Below, in pieces: positions 1 to 6,792 of a stretch of 24,616 nt of DNA (its first letter is position 1; each line of letters starts with the position of its first letter). Where the stretch lies: the NCBI GenBank assembly GCA_934525845.1, contig CAKSZS010000035.1:1-24616 (forward strand). Reading direction: 5' to 3'. Under the pieces are notes generated by a model. The model was not told the origin of the DNA, ran no database searches, and saw only the letters and a program-made list of their open reading frames with translations. Origin of the DNA: an uncultured Faecalibacterium sp. GTDB taxonomy: Bacteria; Bacillota; Clostridia; Oscillospirales; Ruminococcaceae. The position numbers and the translations under genes were made by a program.

Positions 1-19
1 GAGAACAGGAACTGTTCTC
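1..19 (-). terminator. Stem-loop at the window edge, possible terminator of the symporter remnant
   Basis: Positions 1-8 (GAGAACAG) and 12-19 (CTGTTCTC) form a perfect 8-bp inverted repeat around a 3-nt loop, overlapping the stop codon of the leftward symporter remnant. The bases that would form a U-run lie outside the window, so terminator function is inferred only from position. Confidence 0.35.
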
Positions 20-653
20 AATTATTCATTGCTGCACGAAGCTGTTCGTTTGCTTCTTCAACTTTCAGACGAGACAGGATGAAGGTGATGATGGCATCCA
101 GAGCGAAGGGAATCACAAGATACATGATCTTCAGCATCGAGATGCAGGAATCCGGCTGAACGGCCAGACTGCTGTCAAAGTGGCTTGCTGCCAGCAGCCA
201 GCCGGTGATGGCAGTGCCAAGGCCGCCGCCAAGTTTTACGCCCAGAGAAGTGCAGGAATACATCGTTCCGTCCACACGCTTGTGCTTCGTCATCCAAGTG
301 TACTCGGAGCAAGCTGCGATCACGGCGTTCATGTCGCCCTGCCAAGGACCCTGACCCAGAGCAGCGATTGCGGTAAAGAGCAGCATCAGGGGAACATTAC
401 CGCTGCCCATATAACCTGCCACAGCGACCAGCGCACGGGCAACGGTTGCCAGAGTATAGCTCATGACATTCAGTTTGTACATTCCGCTCCATTTTGCAAC
501 CAGCGTCGGGGTGAATACCAGAGCGATGATCAGAGGAATATTGACTGCCCAAGAGAACACACCGAGCAGATTCTGGTTGCCGAGAATGTAGGTTGCATAG
601 TAGGTACCCATGCTGATCATAGCACCGTATGCAGCATCTGGCAAAGCACACTT
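18..653 (-). pseudogene. GPH/MFS_2-type sugar:cation symporter, C-terminal half only
   Basis: The frame is open from a TAG at 654-656 down to the TGA at 18-20 and gives about 208-211 residues. Several hydrophobic segments and the GTYYATYILGN stretch resemble the second half of glycoside-pentoside-hexuronide:cation symporters (MelB/XylP type), which are normally about 450-500 residues long. The first six membrane segments are missing. The only near-N-terminal start is a TTG without a ribosome site, and the sequence directly upstream is a truncated AraC gene on the other strand. I infer a 5'-deleted, non-functional remnant that lost its promoter. The MFS/GPH assignment is by sequence feel and topology; the substrate cannot be told. 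Confidence 0.7.
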
Positions 654-657
654 CTAG

Positions 658-897
658 TTCATCAGTACAAACTGGTTCATCCGCAACTTCAAGCAGTACA
701 TGAAAATAAGCCCTGCGCAGTACATCCTGTCCCTTCGGATGGTCAATGCGCAGAGCCTATTGGAGAACACCGATTATACTATCGGAGAAATTGCAGAGAT
801 CGTGGGTTGCGAGAACCCACTCTATTTCAGCCGGGTATTCAAGAAAGCGTATGGCGTCAGTCCGGCACAATATCGGAAAAAGCCGGAAGAACTGCAG
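658..897 (+). pseudogene. AraC-family regulator, C-terminal DNA-binding fragment
   Basis: In frame from a TAG at 655-657 the sequence encodes about 80 residues of an AraC-type double helix-turn-helix. It starts partway through the first motif (FIRNFKQY...SPAQYI) and runs through the second (IGEIAEIVGCENPLYFSRVFKKAYGVSPAQYRKK). The N-terminal sensor domain and first recognition helix are absent. The natural stop is also lost: the frame runs on antisense into the kinase gene to 999. The 5' truncation abuts the 5' truncation of the symporter remnant, as expected if one deletion removed the divergent promoter region and both 5' halves. It is different in sequence from the intact AraC gene at 2029-2895. 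Confidence 0.8.
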
Positions 898-899
898 GA

Positions 900-2012
900 T
901 CAGTGGTCGTCCGGGCAGACGATTTCCAGCATCTGCTCAAACACGTCTTCCATCTGCCGCACCAGTGTGAACTGGGTGCGGGCACGGTCAAGATTGTGAT
1001 CCGGGCGGGCAATGTGGAAATAGTGGTCGCCCTCCAGATAGTCGGTCAGAAAACGGATGCCGCATTCCAGCGTCATGAGCCTTGCGCCCCATGCAAGGCT
1101 CTTTTTTTCTGCCATGCTCATGGATGCCCCGGCAGTGGAGAGATACCCTTTGGCGAACACTTCGTACAGATGCAGGTCAAAATGGACTTTGCTCTGGTCG
1201 GGTTCGTCCTCGGCGCAGTCGTTGGCACCGGTACGGATGGAATCACCGAAATCGTAGGCCGACAGGCCGGGCATCACCGTGTCCAGATCAATGACGCAGA
1301 TGCCTTTTCCGGTAGCGGCGTCAATCAGAACATTGTTGATCTTGGTGTCGTTGTGGGTGACGCGCAGAGGGATTTCGCCAGCTGCCAGCTGATCCAGCAG
1401 AACATGGCAGTCTTTTTCCCGTGCATGGATGAACTCGATTTCCGGTGCAATGTTCTTTGCGCGGCCCAGTGCATCGGCGGCGAGGGCTTTTTCAAAATTG
1501 GCATAGCGGTTGGGCGTGTCGTGGAAGCGGGCGATGGTTTCGTGGAGGGTGGAGGCCGGGTAATCCGCCAGTTGGTTCTGGAATTTGCCCAGCGTCTCGG
1601 CCACGGTGCGGAAGTCGGCTTCGCTGCCGACCTGCTGCAAACAGATGGTATCTTCTACAAAGTCATAGGCACGCCATGCGCCGCCGTCTGCATCCAGATA
1701 GCAGCTGCCGCCGGTCAGGGTGGGGATGACGTTCAGCGTTTCCCGCATTGGGTCGCCGCCCTCGGCAAGAATTTTTGCCCGCAGATGCCGGGTCACGCCG
1801 CAGACATTCTCCATGAGCCCTACCGGGTCGGTAAAGGTGTCTGTGTTGATGCGCTGCAAAATAAAGCGTTTGGAATGATCTTCCCGCCAGACCACAAAGG
1901 TGTCGTTGATATGCCCCTCACCATAGTGGTGGGCATCGCAGAGCACAGGCCCGCCAAAATCAAAGGCATTTGCAGCAGACTGGAGCAGAGAAAGGGTAAC
2001 GGATTTCATCAT
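900..2012 (-). CDS. nahK: N-acetylhexosamine 1-kinase (APH fold)
   Basis: Phosphotransferase of the aminoglycoside-kinase/choline-kinase fold, about 370 residues. The catalytic loop is THNDTKINN (H220-N-D222, Asp as catalytic base) and the metal-binding IDLDTV follows at about 241-246; YDFGDSIR is also typical of NahK. The family phosphorylates GlcNAc or GalNAc at C1, feeding UDP-sugar formation, which fits the GH112 phosphorylase in the same locus. The first in-frame ATG (2039) overlaps the upstream stop codon; the ATG pair at 2012/2009 sits 5/8 bases after a GAGG ribosome site (2018-2021), so I start at 2012. It follows the AraC regulator by 16 bases and is probably co-transcribed with it. 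No terminator is visible after its stop, where the AraC remnant begins. A related sugar kinase is possible, but context favours NahK. Confidence 0.85.
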   Translation of the reverse strand: MMKSVTLSLLQSAANAFDFGGPVLCDAHHYGEGHINDTFVVWREDHSKRFILQRINTDTFTDPVGLMENVCGVTRHLRAKILAEGGDPMRETLNVIPTLTGGSCYLDADGGAWRAYDFVEDTICLQQVGSEADFRTVAETLGKFQNQLADYPASTLHETIARFHDTPNRYANFEKALAADALGRAKNIAPEIEFIHAREKDCHVLLDQLAAGEIPLRVTHNDTKINNVLIDAATGKGICVIDLDTVMPGLSAYDFGDSIRTGANDCAEDEPDQSKVHFDLHLYEVFAKGYLSTAGASMSMAEKKSLAWGARLMTLECGIRFLTDYLEGDHYFHIARPDHNLDRARTQFTLVRQMEDVFEQMLEIVCPDDH

Positions 2013-2028
2013 AAATTCCTCGTTTTCG

Positions 2029-2895
2029 TTATACTTCATGCCGTTTTGACGGGGCAGGACGTTGTCCCTGCCGCACCTGACGGCGGTATTCGTTGGGGGT
2101 CAGACCTTCCGCTTTGCGGAAGCATTGGGAAAAATAGCTGGGAGAGGAAAAGCCCATCAACTCGCTGATCTGCGCCAGACTGTAACCGGTATTGCCCAGC
2201 ATATACTTGCTTTCCTCAATGCGGCGGCGGTTCAGGTAGGTGATCGGAGAGATGCCATACTCTTTTTGGAAGGTATGGGCCAGATAGTATTTGTTGATGT
2301 GGGCGATCTCGGCAAGGGTATCCAGCGAGATATCTTCCCGGTAGTTGCTGTCCAGATACCGCTTGATCTCCACACACTCCCGGCTGTCGGAGCGGGGCGT
2401 TTCTTCCACCTGCAAGGAGAGCGTGGTACACCGCACCAGCCAGATAAGCAGCACTTCCAGCAGATCCTGACAGACCGTTTCGCAGCCGTCCAGACTGCGG
2501 TCTGCTTCGGCCAGCAGCATGTGGAGCAGCGTCACCATCCGCTCCCGGTTCTCCCGGCAGTTGAAGATGGCGTAGGAGGAATCCGCTTTTCCAAATAAGA
2601 TCTCGATGCCGGCCACGCCCAGCACAACGTATTCCAGCGGTGAAGCATTCAGGCTCAGCTCGGTATGCTCTACCTGTGGGTTGACGATGACCATATCATC
2701 CGGCTTGACCGGATAAAGCTGACCGCTCAAATAAAACTGACCTTCTCCGCTCAGGCAGTAGAACAGCTCGGTGCAGGAATGGGTGTGGGCAGTGCTGTTC
2801 CAATCGCCGCCAAATTTGCTCTTGCTGATGTACAGCAGCCGGAAGGATTCCCGTGGAGCGGGAGCATGGCGGATATCAAATCGCTCGGTACTCAT
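2029..2895 (-). CDS. AraC-family transcriptional regulator of the GNB/LNB locus
   Basis: 288 residues. The N-terminal cupin sensor domain (residues about 20-110) shows the pattern AHTHSCTELFY...GQFYL...PDDMVIVNP. The C-terminal 100 residues carry two helix-turn-helix motifs (ISLDTLAEIAHINKYYLAHTF and YSLAQISELMGFSSPSYFSQ, then GLTPNEYR). The frame is open far upstream, but ATG 2895 follows AAGGAG by six bases and begins the recognisable domain. It is divergent from the transport operon, with its own promoter at 2998-3026, and leads into nahK. By context it likely senses galacto-N-biose or lacto-N-biose and activates the divergent operon; the ligand is an inference. Confidence 0.9.
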   Translation of the reverse strand: MSTERFDIRHAPAPRESFRLLYISKSKFGGDWNSTAHTHSCTELFYCLSGEGQFYLSGQLYPVKPDDMVIVNPQVEHTELSLNASPLEYVVLGVAGIEILFGKADSSYAIFNCRENRERMVTLLHMLLAEADRSLDGCETVCQDLLEVLLIWLVRCTTLSLQVEETPRSDSRECVEIKRYLDSNYREDISLDTLAEIAHINKYYLAHTFQKEYGISPITYLNRRRIEESKYMLGNTGYSLAQISELMGFSSPSYFSQCFRKAEGLTPNEYRRQVRQGQRPAPSKRHEV

Positions 2896-2997
2896 AAATG
2901 GCTCCTTTTGAGGTAAAACGCAAAAACTATAAAAATAAAAGCAAGATACTAAAAATATAAGCCTAAAAACGATGCGCTGTTTCGTGCGTTTTTTCTC

Positions 2998-3026
2998 ATT
3001 ATAGAGGCAATGAAGAAAAAATGCAA
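2998..3026 (-). promoter_or_regulatory. Sigma-A promoter of the araC-nahK operon
   Basis: Read leftward: TTGCAT (3021-3026), 17-base spacer, perfect TATAAT (2998-3003). Transcription would start near 2990, giving a 5' leader of about 95 bases before the AraC start. Confidence 0.75.
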
Positions 3027-3068
3027 GCCCTGATTTTTGGACGGGTTCAATACTTTTGCCTTTGATAG

Positions 3069-3129
3069 AGCGCAAAAATATGTCAAACCGGTTACAGATG
3101 GGGAGAATGTACCAAAACCACAGCGCAAA
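3069..3129. promoter_or_regulatory. Candidate AraC operator half-sites (AGCGCAAA direct repeats)
   Basis: AGCGCAAA followed by A/T-rich sequence occurs at 3069-3076 and 3122-3129, 53 bases apart, between the two divergent promoters. A third partial copy (CGCAAA) lies at 2919-2924. Direct half-sites are usual for AraC proteins. This is pattern only. Confidence 0.3.
3086..3093. promoter_or_regulatory. Candidate palindromic operator AACCGGTT
   Basis: A perfect 8-bp palindrome within TGTCAAACCGGTTACA, midway in the divergent intergenic region. The centre resembles LacI-family operators. No LacI gene is in the window, so the regulator would act from elsewhere. Confidence 0.3.
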
Positions 3130-3196
3130 TTTTATTGCTTTTGCTGAAAGAATTTTCCAAAAAGCAAGATTTCTAAAAAACGAAACAACAAAGACC

Positions 3197-3225
3197 TTGT
3201 TGCAAACCGTAAAAACCTCTATATT
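3197..3225 (+). promoter_or_regulatory. Sigma-A promoter of the transport/GH112 operon
   Basis: TTGTTG (3197-3202), 17-base spacer, TATATT (3220-3225). The weak -35 is consistent with activator dependence. The start would be near 3232, about 80 bases before the binding-protein start codon. Confidence 0.6.
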
Positions 3226-3240
3226 GGAACCAGAAAAAAC

Positions 3241-3279
3241 CACAGCCCTCTCGGACGAAGCCTGTTTGCCCCGGCTGTG
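3241..3279 (+). other. Leader hairpin before the binding-protein gene
   Basis: CACAGCC (3241-3247) pairs perfectly with GGCTGTG (3273-3279), followed by TTTT. The loop is 25 bases, so the structure is weak. It could stabilise the mRNA or act as a mild attenuator. Confidence 0.25.
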
Positions 3280-3312
3280 TTTTGAACGGAATTTTATGAT
3301 GGAGGATACACT

Positions 3313-4683
3313 ATGAAACGCATTTCTCGTCGCAATTTTCTGAAAGCGGCTGGCGTGGGTGCCGCTGCACTGAGCCTGGCTGCCTGTGGTGGTGCTGCCA
3401 GCTCCACCGCGTCCAGCACGGCATCTTCTGCCGCTGCTTCTTCCGCAGTGGCTGCGGACGTCACCATCAAGGTTGCTGCCATCGAGACCGGCTACGGCGC
3501 TGAGATGTGGAAAAAGGTCACCGAGGCCTTTACCGCCCAGACCGGCATCAAGGTGGACCTGACCACCGACAAGAAGCTGGAGGACGTCATCGGCCCCTCC
3601 ATGCAGGGCGGCGACTACCCCGACGTGGTCCATCTGGCCACCGGCCGTGAGGCTGCCCTGACCGAGCAGTTCATCAAGGGCAACCTGATCGCCGACATCA
3701 CCGATGTGCTGAGCATGACCGTGCCCGGCGAGAGCAAGAAGGTGAGCGAGAAGATCGCCGGCGGCTTTACCGACACCTCCCTGACCAACCCCTACGGCGA
3801 CGGCAAGACCTATCTGGCTCCCATGTTCTACAGCCCCTGCGGCCTGTTCTACAACGCCGGTTTCCTGAAGGAAAAGGGCTGGGATGTGCCCACCACTTGG
3901 GATGAGATGTGGGAACTGGGTGACAAGGCGGCTTCCGAGGGCACCTACCTGTTCACCTACCCCACCACCGGCTACTTTGATGCGTTCTTCTATGCGCTGA
4001 TGTATGCCGCCGGCGGCCCCGACTTCTTCAACAAGGCTACCCACTACGAGGAGGGCATCTGGGATACCCCCGAAGCACAGACCTGCTTTGACATCGTGAC
4101 CAAGCTGGCTTCCTACACCAACCCCATCACGCCCGCACAGGCCAACGATCAGGACTTTACCCAGAACCAGCAGCTGGTGCTGGACAACAAGGCTTTGTTC
4201 ATGCCCAACGGCACTTGGATCGTGGGCGAGATGGGCGAAGCACCCCGCGCCGATGGCTTTGAGTGGGGCATGACCGCTCTGCCCGCTGTCAAGGCTGGCG
4301 GCGACCAGTACAGCTACACCTGGTTCGAGCAGGCATGGATCCCGGCCGGCGCGGAGCATCTGGATGCTGCCAAGCAGTTCGTGGCCTACTTGTACAGTGA
4401 CGAAGCCTGCAAGCTGTTCGCCGAGAGCGGTGCCATCCAGCCCGTGCTGGGCATCGCCGATGATCTGGACGGCGACAACAAGATGTTCTACTCCATCTAC
4501 GACAACGGTGCAAAGGCCGCCATGGGCAACTTTGCTTCCTTCACCGCCATTCCCGGCGTGGAAGTCCGCACCGTGTTCTTCGATCCCGTCAACTCGCTGG
4601 TCTCCGGCAGCATGACCGAGCAGCAGTGGATCGACGGCATCAAGTCCGCCAGCGACCAGATGCGCGCCAACATCATTGAGTAA
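3313..4683 (+). CDS. ABC transporter substrate-binding lipoprotein, likely for GNB/LNB
   Basis: 456 residues, family 1 extracellular solute-binding protein. The N-terminus combines a twin-arginine-like motif (SRRNFLK, residues 5-11), a hydrophobic stretch and a lipobox (LAAC, Cys about 25), then a Ser/Ala linker, so it should be a lipid-anchored surface protein. The mature domain shows the bilobed family pattern (PDVVHLATGREAALTEQF, PTTWDEMWELGDKA, aromatic-rich sugar site). ATG 3313 follows GGAGG by seven bases. It is the first gene of the operon with two permeases and GH112, so the ligand is probably a Gal-beta-1,3-HexNAc disaccharide; this is inferred from context only. No ATPase gene is present, so a shared MsmK-like ATPase encoded elsewhere is expected. 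Confidence 0.88.
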   Translation: MKRISRRNFLKAAGVGAAALSLAACGGAASSTASSTASSAAASSAVAADVTIKVAAIETGYGAEMWKKVTEAFTAQTGIKVDLTTDKKLEDVIGPSMQGGDYPDVVHLATGREAALTEQFIKGNLIADITDVLSMTVPGESKKVSEKIAGGFTDTSLTNPYGDGKTYLAPMFYSPCGLFYNAGFLKEKGWDVPTTWDEMWELGDKAASEGTYLFTYPTTGYFDAFFYALMYAAGGPDFFNKATHYEEGIWDTPEAQTCFDIVTKLASYTNPITPAQANDQDFTQNQQLVLDNKALFMPNGTWIVGEMGEAPRADGFEWGMTALPAVKAGGDQYSYTWFEQAWIPAGAEHLDAAKQFVAYLYSDEACKLFAESGAIQPVLGIADDLDGDNKMFYSIYDNGAKAAMGNFASFTAIPGVEVRTVFFDPVNSLVSGSMTEQQWIDGIKSASDQMRANIIE

Positions 4684-4696
4684 TTGAGCCCTGCCC

Positions 4697-4728
4697 AGCG
4701 GGGGCGGTTTTGACCGCCTCCGCTTTTT
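4697..4728 (+). terminator. Intra-operon terminator/attenuator after the binding-protein gene
   Basis: A 12-bp stem (4697-4708 with 4713-4724, one G-U pair) closes a TTTG loop and is followed by five T. It lies 14 bases after the binding-protein stop and before the first permease, and would give excess binding protein over permease by partial termination and 3'-end protection. Confidence 0.8.
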
Positions 4729-4766
4729 GTGGTTTTCGGGTTCCGATAGAAAGGAGCAGTTTGTCT

Positions 4767-5651
4767 ATGAAATCTGACAAGAGCCGCAAACGGTTCGTGT
4801 TTCTCTGTGTGGCACCGGCCACCATCCTGTTCTTTATCTTTATGATCCTGCCCACCCTGAATGTGTTCCGCATGAGCCTGTATGAGCGGGGTGCCTACTC
4901 GCCCAATGAGACCTTTGTAGGCCTGAAAAACTTCCAGCATCTGCTCAAGGATACCCAGTTCATCCGCTCAATGCAGAACATGATTTTGCTTGTGGTGGTG
5001 GTCACCATCGTTACCTTTGCATTTGCGCTGGTGTTTGCAGCCATTCTGACACGGGAAAAGATCAAAGGGCAGAATTTCTTCCGGGTCATCTTCTACATCC
5101 CGAACATCCTGTCCGTGGTCGTCATCTCCGGTATTTTTTCGGCCATCTATAAGCCGGAGAACGGAATGCTGAACAGCATCATCGGCCTGTTCCGGGATAT
5201 GACCGATCCCATCCTCTGGAAAGGTGAAAAACTGGTCATTCCGTCCATCATCCTCGCCATGGTATGGCAGGCCGTGGGCTATTACATGGTCATGTATATG
5301 GCCTCCATGTCCTCGGTGCCGGCCAGCCTGTACGAGAGTGCCAATCTGGACGGTGCGGGCCGCCTGACCCAGTTCTTCCAGATCACCATCCCGCTCATCT
5401 GGACGAACATCCGCACCACCCTGACCTTCTTTATCATTTCCACCATCAACATGGCGTTCCTGTTCGTCAAGGCGATGACCAGCGGTGGGCCGAATGGTGC
5501 TTCGGATGTTGCGCTGAACTATATGTACAGCCAGAAAGATGCCGGTCTGTATGGTTACAGCATGGCCATCGGTGTGGTCATCTTCCTGTTCTCGTTTGCG
5601 CTGTCCGCCTGTGTCAACAAGGCCACCAGCCGTGACCCGCTGGAATTTTAA
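4767..5651 (+). CDS. ABC sugar transporter permease, MalF-type
   Basis: 294 residues with six predicted membrane helices: the first is at about residues 10-30 and the core four lie in 70-290. The EAA loop that contacts the ATPase reads YESANLDGAGRLTQFFQITI, followed by PLI. ATG 4767 follows AAGGAG by ten bases; the upstream in-frame ATG overlaps the terminator stem and is unlikely. It forms the membrane channel with the next gene, 12 bases downstream. It belongs to the carbohydrate CUT1 group. Confidence 0.9.
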   Translation: MKSDKSRKRFVFLCVAPATILFFIFMILPTLNVFRMSLYERGAYSPNETFVGLKNFQHLLKDTQFIRSMQNMILLVVVVTIVTFAFALVFAAILTREKIKGQNFFRVIFYIPNILSVVVISGIFSAIYKPENGMLNSIIGLFRDMTDPILWKGEKLVIPSIILAMVWQAVGYYMVMYMASMSSVPASLYESANLDGAGRLTQFFQITIPLIWTNIRTTLTFFIISTINMAFLFVKAMTSGGPNGASDVALNYMYSQKDAGLYGYSMAIGVVIFLFSFALSACVNKATSRDPLEF

Positions 5652-5663
5652 GGAGGGAAGAAT

Positions 5664-6560
5664 ATGCAGAAAACCGAAGAAAAATCTTCCCGCTCGGCGG
5701 AAGGTCTCTATAAGTTCTTTATCTATTTTGTGCTGATCCTGCTGGCCGTGACTATCATCGTGCCGGTGGCATGGGTGTTCATGGCCTCCATCAAGCAGAA
5801 CGCCGAGTTCTACGGCAACCCGTGGGCACTGCCTGCCGGGTTCTACTGGCAGAACTTTGTCAACGCATGGAACGGTGCCAAGATGGGCGAATATATGCTC
5901 AACTCGGTCATCGTCACCGCACTGGCACTGGTGCTGCTTCTGGTCATTGCGCTGCCTGCTGCTTACTGCCTGTCCCGCTTCCGGTTCAAGGGCCGTAAGC
6001 TGCTGAACACGCTGTTCATGGCAGGTCTGTTCATCAACGTCAACTATATCGTCGTGCCCATCTTCCTGATGCTGCGGGACGGCGATGTGTGGCTGAAGAG
6101 CCACATGGGCAGCGGCTTTTTGCTGAACAACCTGTTCATTCTGGCCGTGGTCTATGCGGCAACGGCCCTGCCGTTTACGATCTATCTGCTGTCGGGCTAT
6201 TTCGCCACTCTGCCGCACGACTTTGAGGAAGCTGCCTACATCGACGGTGCCAGTTATTTCTCTGCCATGGTTCGCATTATTTTCCCCATGGCGAAGCCGT
6301 CCATCATCACCATTATTCTGTTCAACTTCCTGTCCTTCTGGAACGAGTACATCATTTCCATGACCCTCATGAGTTCTACCAGCGCACCCCGCACCCTGCC
6401 GGTCGGTCTGCTGAACCTGATGCAGGCGCAGCAGAGCGCCGCGCAGTACGGCACCATGTATGCCGGTCTGGTGCTGGTGATGCTGCCCACCCTGATTTTG
6501 TATATCTGCGTGCAGCGGCAGCTGACGCAGGGCATGACCGTGGGCGGTCTGAAAGGGTAA
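5664..6560 (+). CDS. ABC sugar transporter permease, MalG-type
   Basis: 298 residues with six predicted helices and a long periplasm-side loop after the first. The EAA motif is EEAAYIDGASYFSAMVRIIF followed by PMAKPS, and the C-terminus ends in GMTVGGLKG as in MalG/LacG proteins. ATG 5664 has AGGAGGG six bases upstream. It would pair with the preceding permease to import the disaccharide. The small membrane protein gene starts 11 bases after its stop. Confidence 0.9.
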   Translation: MQKTEEKSSRSAEGLYKFFIYFVLILLAVTIIVPVAWVFMASIKQNAEFYGNPWALPAGFYWQNFVNAWNGAKMGEYMLNSVIVTALALVLLLVIALPAAYCLSRFRFKGRKLLNTLFMAGLFINVNYIVVPIFLMLRDGDVWLKSHMGSGFLLNNLFILAVVYAATALPFTIYLLSGYFATLPHDFEEAAYIDGASYFSAMVRIIFPMAKPSIITIILFNFLSFWNEYIISMTLMSSTSAPRTLPVGLLNLMQAQQSAAQYGTMYAGLVLVMLPTLILYICVQRQLTQGMTVGGLKG

Positions 6561-6571
6561 GGTGACAAACG

Positions 6572-6763
6572 ATGAAAGCATTCTGGAAAAACCATCCTGC
6601 CCTGCGCATCGTGCTGATGATCGTGCTGTTTGTGCTGTCCATCGCACTGGTGGTCGCAGGCTGGAAAATGACCGGTCAACTGGCTGGTCTTGGCATTATG
6701 CTCGTAGGCGTGGCACTGCTGCTGGCAGTGCTGGCCATTTACAATGCGACCTATCAGGATTGA
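6572..6763 (+). CDS. Small two-helix membrane protein in the GNB/LNB operon
   Basis: 63 residues. Two hydrophobic helices (about residues 12-31 and 36-56) are separated by a short polar turn (KMTGQ), with a basic N-terminus and the end AIYNATYQD. ATG 6572 follows AAGGTGA by six bases; the gene fits exactly between the permease and GH112 genes with an 11-base gap, which supports it as real. It resembles short hypothetical membrane proteins found beside sugar ABC transporters in gut Firmicutes (possibly DUF6903, from memory). Its function is unknown; an accessory subunit or regulator of the permease is one possibility. Confidence 0.7.
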   Translation: MKAFWKNHPALRIVLMIVLFVLSIALVVAGWKMTGQLAGLGIMLVGVALLLAVLAIYNATYQD

Positions 6764-6792
6764 GGATAAGAGAGAGGTAAAGGAGAATCCCT

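Noticed and set aside
180..2168. 662-codon rightward frame across the symporter remnant, AraC remnant and nahK antisense
   Set aside because: It crosses three unrelated genes and strands; openness is due to base composition.
2896..4359. Upstream extension of the AraC reading frame to 776 codons
   Set aside because: The extension is antisense to the binding-protein gene and crosses the promoter region; the true ATG at 2895 has a good ribosome site.
4968..6647. 559-codon frame antisense to the two permease genes
   Set aside because: It is a shadow of the permease frames; the His/Gln/Asp-rich translation is typical of reversed membrane-protein codons.
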